64,000 nucleotides of DNA from Daphnia pulex (GCF_021134715.1 NC_060028.1:642501-706500); one strand, 5' to 3'; counted from the stretch's first letter, positions 33,130 to 44,853 are shown. Numbers and translations are program-made. The notes: generated from the letters alone by a model not told the origin.

Positions 33130-33430
33130 ATGGGTAAATATAAATAATCTGTTTGTTTCTACTTACAGTCGTGAATCATTCTACATTTTGCCTATTTGTT
33201 AATATGCTAGTTAGTTTCGAATATTAATGTACAAATTTGTTTTCCTTATATTTAATTATGGCATCGTGCTGTTGCCGTGTGTTGTATCGGAAGGAAGGGC
33301 CAGGATTCAGTCGATGGCCGGCCGACGACAGCGCCTTCCGACCCGAATCTCTTCCAGCTGCTGCCAGCCCACCGGTGAATATTTCGATGTCGTTGGCGCT
33401 GGCCAGGAGTACGACGTTGGTGGATGAGAC
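33130..33430 (+). pseudogene. Tyrosine-rich repeat-gene copy, first exons only
   Basis: A first coding exon of just ATGG (33130-33133) is followed by a GTAAAT donor. In the other copies the next exon starts after TTTAG and gives M-V-S-Y-G-V-V-L-L plus more hydrophobic residues, a signal peptide. Here a related GIVLLPCVVSEG frame starts near 33258, but no proper acceptor AG precedes it and the tyrosine repeats are missing before TGA at about 33428. It has a good promoter but looks inactive or strongly altered. Confidence 0.5.
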
Positions 33431-33664
33431 GCCTCGCAACGATCGCTAATGTCCCAAAGGTAACATGTTGAATGTTAATTTTGCCATTTAATGTTAATTT
33501 GTCAGTCTGAATGTTACGTGAAACTGTAAAAAAGAGTGGCTAAGATGTTGGGTCTGAATTGTGCAGTGGTGTAGAGGTTGATGGGTGAGAAAGAAATGTC
33601 ATTATCAAGTCGGTAGAATTGCCGTAAGGCTTGAGTTGGAAGTTATGTTAGGGTGAGAAAGTCG

Positions 33665-33697
33665 TATAAAAGCAGAGTAAAAGCGATAGAAATCAGT
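33665..33697 (+). promoter_or_regulatory. TATA/Inr core promoter 2
   Basis: TATAAAA at 33665-33671 and TCAGT at 33693-33697 place the start A 30 bases from the TATA box. The surrounding sequence is homologous to promoter 1 (GTCGTATAAAAG.AGAG, ATCAGTCGAGTGA). Confidence 0.8.
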
Positions 33698-33871
33698 CGA
33701 GTGACTGTCTCCGACCCGTCAGAAGCTGGAACGCAATGTGTCATTAACTGAATTCTTCTTATACGCAATATCGGGTACATATTTGTTTGTTGAGCTTAGA
33801 ATCAGTTTAACTTTCTTGCTATGATGTGTCACTTGTTACTGTAATTTAATGTTCACACTATTTATTGTCTA

Positions 33872-34276
33872 GTTAGCTATGGCGTCGTGCTGCTTTTGGA
33901 TGTTGTATCGTTGGTGATTAGGGTGATTAGGTCGAACATTGGTGTACCAATGTCCCCTGGGTATGGCGGATGCCAAGTCGCAATGCCCCCGTTTTACTAC
34001 ATAACATCAGCAACAAAATACGCAACGACCATTTGGTGTAACGACGTCCCCAAGTACTACAGCGAAAGGCCGAGTCGCGTTTGCTGCCCCAGTTTACTAC
34101 ACCGAGGAACCCAAGTATTAATCTGCTCCAAACTACTACCAAACAGAGGCTCCTGTTTACTACACCACCAACGCTCCCGAGTATTACTGAGTAATTACGC
34201 TCCCCCTGACTACTGCACTGAAGCTCCAAAGTACTACACCATCAGTGCACATTGCACAACCATTTCGTGTCCATAG
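33872..34276 (+). pseudogene. Tyrosine-rich repeat-gene copy downstream of promoter 2
   Basis: Following the acceptor TCTAG at about 33871, the exon encodes SYGVVLLLDVVSLV, then GVPMSPGYGGCQVAMPPFYY and tyrosine-repeat pieces (PKYYSE, PDYCTEAPKYYT). Other repeat units lie in different frames. The upstream exon corresponding to ATGG in the first copy reads ATCGG here, so the start codon appears lost. Together these suggest a non-functional copy. Confidence 0.6.
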
Positions 34277-34370
34277 GTAAATATGCTTTTTACGTAGAGT
34301 TTGAATCATTATATATTTTTATAGTTGTCAATTAATCATTCATAACTGAAATGTTTATTTTTGTTGATCT

Positions 34371-34450
34371 TAGTTAATGTTTGCGTCGTGTTGCTGTTGG
34401 GGTTCTATCGTTGGTAGCGGGTCGACTATTGTATTCTTCCAATCCTCAAT
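34371..34450 (+). pseudogene. Tyrosine-rich repeat-gene leader-exon fragment
   Basis: After CTTAG at about 34372, the phrase GTTTGCGTCGTGTTGCTGTT matches the leader exon of the family, but the signal continues for only about 60 bases and no repeats follow. Confidence 0.5.
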
Positions 34451-34545
34451 CACAGGTAAATATTTGGTTGTTTCGATTCACATTTCTTATATAGTAATTT
34501 TCTACTTATAATTCAATATTAATGTTTTCGTTATTTATTGTTTAG

Positions 34546-35290
34546 TAAGCTATGGTGTCGTGCTGCTGTTGGTTGTTGTATCGTTGATGGGTGAACCGAA
34601 CACTGGTGTACCGATATCTCCAGAGGATGGTGGATGCGAAATCGCAACGCCGTCGCCTAACCAAGACAACATAGTCAACAACCAGTTACTTCACCAAAGC
34701 ATCGGAGGACTTCACCAAAACCTGTGCTGCTCCGCGTGTTGCTCCAGCTTGCTGTCTTGAGACAACGTTACTCCGCTTCCAGCTACTACACCTAGGCTCC
34801 AGCTTGCTTCACCACCGAGGCATCGGATTGTTACACACCTACCCACGCTGCTCCAGTCTCCTACATAGAGGATCCCAACACTACACATCCAGGGCACCGG
34901 AGTACTACACGACTACGTATGCTGCCCAAGCTGACTACACCAAGGCTCCCAAGTGATCTCTGCTAGCAGCTACTACACCGAGTCACTAAAATTCTACTCT
35001 GCCCCCAGCTACACACTCGCAACTGAGCCGGCCAACTATTACGCAGGCAGTACCTACAAACCACTGTTTACGCTTCTCCGACCTAACACACCGACCGAAG
35101 TATTACTCTGCCCCGAATTACTACATCAGTAAGGCACTTGAAAGTAAAACCACAACCTACAATGTGAGATCTAAAATTTGTGTTCGATGTTGATGTGATC
35201 AAATCTTAAAAGTTATTGTCAATTGAAACTGATTGTTGATTTTAAATGCAATAAATTGGTAATGCGGAAAATTGGAGCAAATAAAATTGG
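34546..35290 (+). pseudogene. Tyrosine-rich (YYT repeat) gene copy
   Basis: After the acceptor TTTAG at about 34545, the exon reads V-S-Y-G-V-V-L-L-L-V-V-V-S-L-M-G, a clean signal peptide, then GVPISPEDGGCEIATPSP. Tyrosine-repeat coding (YYTTTYAAQ.DYTKAP and similar) follows but shifts frame and meets stops by about 34760. The 3' end with AATAAA matches the copy at 19.1-19.96 kb. Intact relatives would be secreted, tyrosine-rich structural proteins (inference). I saw no full-length member in the window. Confidence 0.6.
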
Positions 35291-35504
35291 TAATGCGAGT
35301 AATCATCTTGTACAACATCTCAACACCTCCAACCATTTAAACATTGGGACGTTTTCTGTATATGCTTTTGGATATTACCTATTTTACTTGATTGGAATGA
35401 TTAGTTACAATCTTGGAGTTCTTTATCATTGGAAAAATTTCATTTTTTAGGTAATTTACGCAAAGCTTTTAATATTTCAGTACACAATAAACAAACAAAT
35501 TGAA

Positions 35505-35735
35505 AGAAATTTTTTATTGTCCCACCTCCACCCACAATTCCACCACGTTTTTAAATCACATACATAAATATATAGAGCATAAACTTATACACATACATAC
35601 AAATACAGAAATACACCTAAGTTAACCCGTTGGCTGTCACGCCATACACCCCGTAGGTTGTTTTCTACTACTCTACGCGCCATGTCTGAAGGATCCATGA
35701 CCAAGGTTGGACTTGCCATTGCTGACAAGTCCGTG
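35505..35735. repeat. Dispersed repeat A, copy 2
   Basis: The stretch TTGTCCCACCTCCACC through GGACTTGCCATTGCTGACAAGT matches 26420-26582 with small differences. The sequence beyond (35736-36100) differs from the first copy. It includes open codons on the minus strand with no recognisable domain. Confidence 0.6.
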
Positions 35736-36159
35736 CTGAAAAGGGGGAACTACTGGTGCATTGCCTAATAGGCGCCTTGCGGCAAATTTTGGGCTGGTGC
35801 GACTTTCCGACCCCGCGGCATGAAAACCACGAGGCCGAACAGCACACGCAGCCCGTGCTAAGGAGCTAGGGGAGAACAAAGGCGTGGCAGACAACGGGTT
35901 AACTAACACAAACACAAACATATTACCAACAACGATGATCCGCGCTGACATCTTGGAGATACCGGCGACGTTTTGGTGTCCATCTTCTCGACGTTTCCTC
36001 TGCATTACCTGAATAAAGAGAAAACAATTGTTATTTAGACAAGCCAATAAAAGTTACATAATAAAGAGAGAAACAGTAATCAGGTTTTTTAGCTCAAAGA
36101 TTTAAAAATGCAATTTTTTAACTTAAAATCAAGCTTACAATATTGAGAACTATACACAG

Positions 36160-36713
36160 AACAAAGCTCACTTGCTAGTTTGTCGAAAATTTTCCGGAAG
36201 TATACCGGAAGTAGCAATAGCTCCTCAACGGTTGAACTTTCGTCAAAATAAACCAGATATTCGTGATCCCCATGAAATTTGGGGTCGATCTGATATGTTT
36301 TAAACGAAATCCAGAATTTGGCCAAAATCGAGAATTTTCCTGAGACATAGAGCTGTATTTCACGACGGCGTGACAAAGACATATCATTATAAAAGATTAG
36401 TAGATGTACGATGAGGAATTTCAATTGACTAGGCGAAGTTAGACGAGAGATGGAAACGAAAATAAGAAACGAAATCCAGAATTTGGCCAAAATCGAGAAT
36501 TTTCCTGAACTATAGTTCAGGAAAATTTTCGAAACCGGAAGTACGAAATCGTACAAAAAAATACATGAACTTTACCACAAATTTCACGAGGATCACGAAT
36601 ATGTGGTTCTTTTGTACGTAGAATGAATATTTACTAAACTACTGACTGAAATGAGTAAAACCGGAAGTAGAAAAAATAAGCAAATATCGAAAATTTAACA
36701 AGTGAGCTTTGTT
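36160..36713. mobile_element. Short non-autonomous DNA element with ~15-bp terminal inverted repeats
   Basis: AACAAAGCTCACTTG at 36160-36174 is the exact reverse complement of CAAGTGAGCTTTGTT at 36699-36713. Inside are two direct copies of a ~38-bp phrase (ACGAAATCCAGAATTTGGCC..., about 36306 and 36470), repeated CCGGAAGTA phrases and a 30-bp perfect palindrome centred near 36510. There is no transposase and no clear target-site duplication. It resembles a MITE; the superfamily is unknown. Confidence 0.65.
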
Positions 36714-36959
36714 GGGGGAATAGTTGTCGTCAGTTATCACTAAAAGATTACCACAAAAAACTACCGATAAATGTTTAAGGAGATGTGCAAAGTATCTGAA
36801 ACTGACTGTTTTGACAGCTAAAAATTATCGAAAAGCCATCTAGCGTTAGAAAAAAGAAACGCCCAAGTAAAACTTCGTTTGCGCGCAAGAAGGGCTTGAT
36901 TTTGGAATTATTACACAGACAGAGTTCAACGCAAATAACTAGTAGATAATCTACAAAAA

Positions 36960-37480
36960 TAATTCGATTGTCGGGTACCTGGGTATATTCCAGTGGTGAA
37001 TGACTACAGGTGTGTCATAGCGGACGGAAGCGATCACTGAAGTGGTCCAGTAACTCGTCAGTGAAGTAAGGACAAATTGTGTAGCAGCATAAGGACGGAA
37101 GCCAGATGAGCGTGTGTCTCGAAGACAAGGATGGAGTAGAACGTTGGTGGAAGTCACTCTTCTCATAGATGGGGATCTTGCGAGCTCTGTACAAAAAAAT
37201 GTATCACATTAATGAAAATATAAAAATGAATAAAACATATCAATCTTTACCTTTTCTAAGAAGCACACTGACATGTTCATAATGAAAAAAACAGTAAAAA
37301 TGGCATTCACAGCAACCAACAGCATTACTCCTCGTGTTGAGATAAATTTCTGATGGTAAAGAAAGTGTCATGAACATTTTTTGCAGCAGTATAGTAGTAG
37401 GCTTTACCTATATCATTTGAGTGATGAATATAGTAAGGCATAATTTGATTCTCATCCAGCAGATCTGGTATGTTTACAAA
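36960..37480 (-). CDS. Unrecognised membrane-protein-like exons
   Basis: Three minus-strand pieces have plausible splice ends. They are DLLDENQIMPYYIHHSNDI (about 37465-37410), a hydrophobic segment TRGVMLLVAVNAIFTVFFIM (about 37350-37255) and a longer open exon from 37190 downward. The hydrophobic run would span a membrane. The last exon is open in two frames and I cannot choose between them. The family is not recognised; it may be a gene fragment. Confidence 0.3.
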
Positions 37481-37845
37481 CACATGGAAAGTATGTTATT
37501 CATTCCAGACTCTTCATGTCACTGAAATTCTAAGAAGCAATGGGAAAAAGAACTCTATGTTACTTACAAATTTACATGGATTTACCTATGACAAAAAAAA
37601 CTCTACCTATCCCTTGACTGAGTTTCCTTCTAAACAGAAGTAGAAACAGCCATAACAAAAGACAAGCTGCTGCAGGTTAAACCACCAAAATTGCAAGATT
37701 CCGAAAAGATCCTGTGGTTCATGAGCAAGAGTACCTATGTTATATGAAAATCTGAATTATGATGGTCTTAATGCTTCACTGTTCTGGTATGGTAGCAGTA
37801 AAGAGAAAATTACCTATCTCGGAACATTTGTATTCCACTATGTGT

Positions 37846-37855
37846 GGGCTTCAAA
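37846..37855. repeat. Candidate target-site duplication, left
   Basis: GGGCTTCAAA here is repeated exactly at 39461-39470 on the other side of the foldback element. A 10-base duplication would suit Mutator-like elements. Confidence 0.5.
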
Positions 37856-39460
37856 GGTCGTCGCTATTGCAACGTCAGGCTGACGTTGCTATAGTGTATT
37901 TTGGCTATTGCAACGTCAGGCCGCTAGGTGCGCTGCAGTCTGACGTTGCGCTATGCTGGAGGCTTGGAGCAACGTCAGGCCGCTAGGTGCGCTGCAGTCT
38001 GACGTTGCGCTATGCCAGCGCATAGCTATGCTGGAGGCTTGGAGCAACGTTAATGAACCATTTAATTTTAATGCTACAAAATATGTAGAGAATATAAATT
38101 TCAAATAATGCTAATAATATGTAATAGCTGCATAATATGTCAGAGAGAATCAATCTGACGTTCTCTATCCGTCTTTACCGTCTCTATCCTACTTGACTTC
38201 GTCGCTGCAGTCTGACGTTGCTCTATCCCAGCGCAACCGAGTCGCTTTCTTAATCTTAAGCTTGGAGCAACGTCAATAACTACTTAATGCTACAATTCAT
38301 GTATAATGTTTTATACTGCCATAATATGTTAAAACTCCTATGAATTTATAGAGAATCAATCTGACGTTGCGCTATATATTCCTACATTATACATATATTG
38401 CTGGAGCGTTTGCGTTGCTTACCCGAATCTCTGATCCTAATCTAATCCTACCGCCAAGCCTACCGCTGAGCCTCTCTTTATGACCATGCTGAACTTACGT
38501 CAGGCCGCTAGGCGCTGTAGTCTGACGTTGCGCTATCATATTGCATCCCATTCCATTCTTACAGCTTTATAATACTATAACAGGATCCCGCTTAAATACT
38601 GTATGAATGTTTTGCCAAATCCCGCCAGGAAGAAATTCCATCAGATGATATTCTCATTATTGTTCCGTTAGCTCACCGATTTGCACAACTTTTACTGGTT
38701 CTCTTTATTTTTCTTTTTGGACACTTTTAAAAATTAAAGCATTAGTTTCATATGTCCAATGATTTTGATCCAGCGCCTATGACGGGGGTAATAGCCTAGC
38801 AGTAGAGGGTAGCAAACGTCAGAATTAAAGGGCCTGACGTTGCTCCGGGAAATACTTTACTACACTAAGAGGCCCATTACGATAGCGCAACGTCAGACAA
38901 CAGCGCACCTGACCGTAGCATTAAAATATGAGTTGGCTGACGAAGTGAAGAATGATAGCGCAAATTCAGATTGATTCTCTATGAATTTATAGGAGTTTAT
39001 ACATACTGTGCAGGTCGGGATGCAGGTATACAACATTATACACGAATTTTAGAATTAAGTAGTTGGTTGACGTTGCTCCAAGCTTAAGAAAGGGACTCGG
39101 GTACGCTAAGATAGCGCAACGTCAGCCTGCAGCGACAAAGGGAAGTAAGAATAGAGCAACGTCAGATTGATTCTCTCTGTCATTTTATGCAGCTATTACA
39201 TATGATTTTTAGCATTAAGTGGTTGGTTGACATTGCTTCAAGCCTCCAACATTATTTTAGCTATAGAAAGGGACTCAGTGCGCTGGGATAGCGCAACGTC
39301 AGACTGCAGCGCACCTAGCGGCCTGACGTTGCTCCAAGCCTCCAGCATAGCTATGCGCTGGCATAGCGCAACGTCAGACTGCAGCGCACCTAGCGGCCTG
39401 ACGTTGCAATAGCCAAAATACACTATAGCAACGTCAGCCTGACGTTGCAATAGCTTTTTC
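37856..39460. mobile_element. Foldback DNA element with long repeat-built arms
   Basis: The left arm (about 37864-38560) and right arm (about 38790-39453) are imperfect reverse complements around a ~230-bp centre. The outer ~250 bases are nearly identical. Each arm is made of subunits that start and end with the mini-inverted repeat GCAACGTCAG ... CTGACGTTGC, many enclosing CCGCTAGGTGCGCTGCAG; the motif or a close variant occurs more than twenty times. No transposase is encoded. GGGCTTCAAA flanks both ends. The structure matches Foldback-type elements. The outermost 7-8 bases of the two ends do not match each other. Confidence 0.8.
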
Positions 39461-40458
39461 GGGCTTCAAACATGGGTTTTCGGCTTTTGTTATCCTGAAG
39501 ATCATGATGAACAATGAGTCAGTGACTGAGCGCTAAGCCAACTTGTTGGAATGACAGCATACATCTAGACTTGCAGAAATAAATTGGTATAATATACAAA
39601 ATAAGGAAACTAGGGCAAACTAAACTAAGATGCGAAGTTCAGCTTGATATTTGAAATCACAGAAAACTAAGTATAAATTACTAAATTAGCAACACTTTGT
39701 TTCGCGCAATTCATGTTAAATTGTTAATTACGTTAATTACGGTTGCAGTCTTCTGAGTAGGCCTACTCGGCAGCAGCCATTTTGTTAATTTTTAGTTTGT
39801 CTGCAAGATTGAAATTACTAGTCACTACAGCGTATTGAATCTATTTCCCTTTATCACTTTCAACTGATTTCACTGATTTGTGTAAGCTGCTTAGAACGAA
39901 TTTATAAAACAAAGCAAAAGAAAATTGAACACAACACAAACAGCAGCATCAGCTATGCCAGCAGCCAGCAGGAAACAAGACGCGTCGCGTCACGGCCTCT
40001 TTAAGGCGGGAAAACCAAATTTGAATTAGTAAACAGCAAGTCAGCAACCCAATCGAAAATATTTTCGAAAAAACTTTGAAGATTGAAAGTGAGCATTGAG
40101 CAATATAATAATACAATTAAACGATGAACATAGCAGAAAGGCAGTTATAAATTCATCCAGTTATCAGTTTGAAATGTTTTTTTATGTTTTTTTTTTTCTT
40201 AAATGAATTTTTCTATTTGCGGAATTGAAGGAGCTATTTGGGCCGAAACCTCCAATGGTCATCGCTGAATAAGCAAATTTTTATTGCTTCTGGCAATCCA
40301 ATAAGGGAATCATTTTATTAGCTATTTCTGGCGGAACCACAAAGAAAATTTAATAACAAGAATTGAATATTTAGAAAGTACTTAATTAATTTAATCAAAC
40401 TTCGTCATGGTACAGTCTGGGTACAGCTCTAGATAACACACCGGACGTCATTTATAAT
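39461..40458. other. Intergenic, no recognised gene
   Basis: GGGCTTCAAA at 39461-39470 is the right candidate target-site duplication of the foldback element. The rest is AT-rich without a domain-bearing frame. Confidence 0.4.
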
Positions 40459-41132
40459 TTAATAAGTATTGTAGGTATTGTAGCTGCCTGCACCGGTGCG
40501 GTGGTAAGGGAGGGCAGGGGCAACTGGGAGTTCATATTCGTGAACGGGAGCAACTGGGAGCTCGTAGACGTGGACGGGAGCGACGGGCAAGTGGTCGCCC
40601 TTTGGCCGGAATCCGTTTTCATCGGCGGTCCAGGTCAGAGTGAATTTCTCGCCTTCGGGGGAGACCCAGTAAGAGGATCCAGCGTTGGTGTTGCCATAAA
40701 CGTCGTCGTAAGTGGCTTTGCCATAAGAATCGTAGGCGACGCCTTGCATCTTCTTCTGCACCTGCGATTCCTCGCGGGTCGTGTAGTCCGATCCAGAGTA
40801 GCTGCAAATGAACAAAATTCATTTTTATTAGTACTTTCCTAATTAATTTAAAGAGAATAAGGACTTACCCCCATTTGCTGCTTCCGTCGAGATTGCGGAC
40901 GTCGTGTTGGCTGGTGATGGCAATTCCGCCATATCTGCTGTCCTTGTTGTAGCCGGAAGAACCATAGCTGGGAGACGTCATGTAACTGGAGTCCTTGTAG
41001 TTGGATGGGTAGCCGGAAGGAGCGGCGACAGCAACGGCCAAGAGAGCAGCGACGATAAACTGAATAAAAATGAAGTTTAACTTTTCTGTAAAAATAATTC
41101 AATTTATTGGGTGGATTAGTTACCAGCTTCAT
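40459..41132 (-). CDS. Cuticle protein of the CPR (R&R) family
   Basis: Exons 41132-41124 (MKL only), 41059-40869 and 40801-40459 splice in phase to 180 residues. The signal peptide MKLFIVAALLAVAVAAPSG is followed by a Tyr/Ser/Gly-rich region. A chitin-binding Rebers-Riddiford-type core comes next (YDDVYGNTNAGSSYWVSPEG, then FTLTWTADENGFRPKGDHLP), and the tail has PVAPVHVYELPVAPVHEYEL repeats. It is secreted by epidermis and built into the exoskeleton. The tiny first coding exon inside the signal peptide is typical of arthropod cuticle genes. A TATA box lies at 41195-41188. Confidence 0.92.
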
Positions 41133-41187
41133 GTTGCTTCGATTGTTTGTTCCTAAGAATGGTGCTGTGGAGGGACAATCGCTGGAC

Positions 41188-41195
41188 TTTTTATA
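41188..41195 (-). promoter_or_regulatory. TATA box of the cuticle-protein gene
   Basis: TATAAAAA on the minus strand lies 56 bases upstream of the ATG at 41132, consistent with a leader of about 25-30 bases. Confidence 0.75.
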
Positions 41196-41199
41196 CTGG

Positions 41200-42467
41200 C
41201 CGGTGCTCCCGTGTAATAGTCGAACTATCTAAATCGCTTAGTAAAAGGCCGTTAGTCTACGTCTGTCCCGGCTTTTCTTTTTTTAGTCATTACTATCACA
41301 CAGAATGGCAAGGACGGCCGCGCCCATTGCAAATTCAATCCCATTTAAATTTCGAAATTTTAGAGTAGATTTCTCAACTGTGATAGTACGCAAACCGGTG
41401 CAACTATTAATGCATGCAAAGTTTCGATTTTAAAGCTCAGATTATTGGCGTTGGCGATATTTTTTGGAGAGAATATTTTACTTAAATAGTAAGATCGATC
41501 CTTGAATCGTCCTTGTCGTCGAAATTCCTTGAATAGCACATTCGAGGCTTTATTGTAATCGAGCGGTTATATCATACACTGTTGCAAGAATAAAGCGTAA
41601 TTATTCACACAGCGTTATCTATCGTAGAACGTTCAAACAGAAGCAAAGGGTTGAACTGCATGTTTGATCTATCTCTATCTCCCATGTTCCTGCATGGGAA
41701 ATGAGGAAGGATAGGGGATGTCTACAAGTATAGTTTTACTTCGATTTATCAAAATTTGCATTACGGGAATAGACTTTCAAACTTGTACAAGTAAAGGCAT
41801 AACTTGTTATTAAAAATCTTTGTGTACGAAAAGCTTAGACTGAACGAAACAGTTTAGAAAAAGGCAATCGTAAAAATATTGAATAATAAAAATTCAATAT
41901 AACTAATGCGATTTCATTCAGCGGCGCACGCACATTCTAATCTTGACCCACACTCCAGTAAATCTCAGCACAACCAGAATAGTCAACTCACGTGATTTAT
42001 TCGGTTTCATTCTGTCTGTTTTCCTCAGCTAATCGTAATTAGGTGTAAAGACTCTTATTTTCATTATGGGAATCTAATCGATTAGTGTTTCTTTGTCTTC
42101 TAAATGACTGGAATTCAAAAGTAATTTAGCTCTGCTTCATGAAGCAGAGCTAAAATGAAACTATCTGGCAACAAATTCTAACGAAATATATAATAAATAA
42201 AATATCTAATACTGGCTATGTGTTTCAGCAATGTGCAACAATATAATCCAATCAATATGGATAATTAATGAAGCAACTTTTCGGAGTTCTTCGACACAAA
42301 AAGTTTAATTTAACGGAATTCAAGTTTTACGGAACTTTCAAGCCGACGACGTTCAACTTTCAAAACAAAAAGAAGCTTCCAAGTTATAAGAGAAAAAAAA
42401 AATCGGAAATAAAAGTGAACAGTCCGTAAAACCCATTAAAAAAGAAAGAAATATTGACCAGTTTGAG
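41200..42467. other. Intergenic, no recognised gene
   Basis: The part next to 41195 is cuticle-gene promoter. A short inverted repeat TTTAGCTCTGCTTCATGAAGCAGAGCTAAA lies at 42126-42155 and is a perfect 30-bp palindrome. No gene is recognised. Confidence 0.45.
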
Positions 42468-44853
42468 TTATCCAATCAATGATAAGGTGACTGCTTCATC
42501 CTCTGGAAACTGGGCTCTTTTCTCCGCATTCGGCACGTACCTACGGCCGTCGAATCTCTCAAAATGAACCCAAATTTTATCATGTTCGATGGGAACAGCC
42601 GCAGGAAGGAGCTCCAAGGTTTCTTTAAGATAACAAAACAAAAAAAGATATTTAGATGGTTATTTGATATTAAATCTTATTAGTGGTCCAGAAACGCATA
42701 ATTGGTTACCTTCAGGAACGTTTAATTGAAATTGGGGGTTAGATTCATCACTATCAAACATCAAGATATGATAGTGCGGCTGATCTTGGCTGGGAATGAC
42801 TTTCTTTGTTCGGGAACAAGCTTCATCTTCATCAACTTCCTCATGGTCCGAATCATCATCGCTTGTCACCTTGGATTTCCATTCATTCGATTTTTGGAAC
42901 TTCACATTCCAAGACACAATAACGCAAGGCTTCCTAAAGTTGAATCCTCCCCATTTTTTGTAATTGCAAATCACAACGAGACCAACTGAAAATTTTAACG
43001 AGGACGGCCGATGATGAACAGTTTTCTGAAAAAGACAAAACAATAATGAAAGGGAAAACTTTGCACATTAAACATGTAACCTCACCGCTGCAGCGATTTC
43101 AGCTTTTTGTTCGTTGAGCTTACTGATACATTTCCCTAGCATGTTCGATGGACTCAGAGAATAAAAGTAACCAATAAAAGGTTTATATTCTGGAGACTGA
43201 AAATAATTCTACAATTAAACAACAAGAATTAATCGTATGAATTTGTTTATACAGTACGGTGGATATCATACTTGAAGTAGTTGGATTGCATCGTCTAATT
43301 GGATGCCCAAACGGATACAGTGTTCTGCGTAGCACATGATTATGTTTGGGTTTTGGGGTGACATGGAACACTCCAATCGTACATAGAATGACAAAATGTC
43401 TCTCATCCTTTCCAGCCCATATATTCGATCATATAGGTGCCGCCTAAAATACGTTATAACTTCTAGCATTTCAAACAAAACAGAGTCGACTGACGCTGCT
43501 GGTTGTTCTCTGAGGGATGGATACAAACTTGACTGGTTTAAATACCCTCCACGAAAGACGTCAATATAAATGCTATCGTCGTCCTCTGATCTAAAGAAGG
43601 GAAACCAAAGAATCTTACAATGTTAAACTGTATAGCAATAGTTTATGCTGTTACCCGGCTGAATCCTTCCATCTAAGAAGAAGAAGAGGACGGTTCATAA
43701 TCATGAAATCCGGGAGATTATTTTCGTATTCTCTATTATTCTGTTTACAATAAACCGCCTCACAAAGAATGCCCATTTTCCAAGCCACTTCCTGATAGAT
43801 GGCACACAAAACTGCTGGACAACCTTCCTTTCTTTCAAACGCCTTCAAAGTATGGAGAACGAACGAAAAATATAAATAAATAACATTAGACCTTGATCAG
43901 CATTGCATTTTAGCCAAATTGATAAAGTTGCAAGGCATACCTGTTGAAAATTACTATAGAGTCTGCGATCAGTATAAAAATTTGGAAATTTTTTAAAACC
44001 CAATTCATTGAACATAACTTGGTTTATGGAATCCAAAATTTTAAGATTTTTCTTCTTTGGATCATCAGTGCTAGCACATGATACTTTTCCCACTTCCAAT
44101 TCCAGCAGTTGTTTCACTCTATCAGTTATTTTTTCAATGGAGCTTTCCAGGTTTTTCAAACAAGTTTGTCCTTTTCCATGTCCCAATGTTGACCACTGTG
44201 ATATAAGTGATACTCCCTCAAACAGAGACTTTCGAGATTCTGGTTGGGCCATAAAATCTCTCCACTTTTTGTCCAGTATAGAGATCCTCACTTTGACTAA
44301 TGCATCTCTGGCATAGTGAAGTGTGGTTTTATTTTCTCTTCTAAAGAAAATCAAATGTTGGTTATGTTTAAATTTCTACATGAATTAATTGATAGTCACA
44401 TTTTCTTGTCATCGATGATTTCTTCAAGTTCATTCTGCACATATTCAGGAATGGGATATGACTCCGCAATCAACTCATTGATCACAATGAGGGGAGATTG
44501 ACCCAATGGATAAGCTACAGAGGACATGTTTTGAACAGCTTTTTGGACTTCTTTTGCTTTCTTCAATCTCATAGTTGTCCACTCAAACCAAACATTTTCA
44601 TAGCTATTGGGAGTCTGCGAAAGAAAATTGCCCCACCTGTGCAACAGTTTTTAATTGTAAAAAGAAAGCAAAAACATTATTAGTTTAATCACCTTTGAAT
44701 GAACTTGAGCCTCCATAGCTCATCTGATTCTCGAATAATATTGTATAAAGGCCGACAGGAAACCATAAGACTTTGCAAGTCAGATATGGAAATAGTATCC
44801 AGTGAAAAGATGTAACATATTAAAACTTCGTTAGGCAAAGAAAGAAGACTCAT
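42468..44853 (-). CDS. FBXO21: F-box only protein 21
   Basis: About eight minus-strand exons between 44853 and 42468 give a protein of the FBXO21 layout. The F-box is at the N-terminus (MSLLSLPNEVLICYIFSLDT). The transglutaminase-like/SirB1-type region follows (HYARDALVKVRISILDKKW; FNELGFKKFPNFYTDRRLYS; GCPAVLCAIYQEVAWKMGIL). A YccV/HspQ-like hemimethylated-DNA-binding domain is at the C-terminus (KFSVGLVVICNYKKWGGFNF; FERFDGRRYVPNAEKRAQFP). FBXO21 is a substrate receptor of SCF (CUL1) ubiquitin ligases. I start at 44853, where the F-box begins; an in-frame Met at 44919 would add 22 residues. No break was noticed. Confidence 0.85.

Noticed and set aside
37856-39460. Regularly repeated 10-base motifs that could suggest a CRISPR-like array or a satellite
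   Set aside because: The units are irregularly spaced, alternate in orientation and form two inverted arms with flanking direct repeats, in a eukaryotic genome. A foldback element explains this better.
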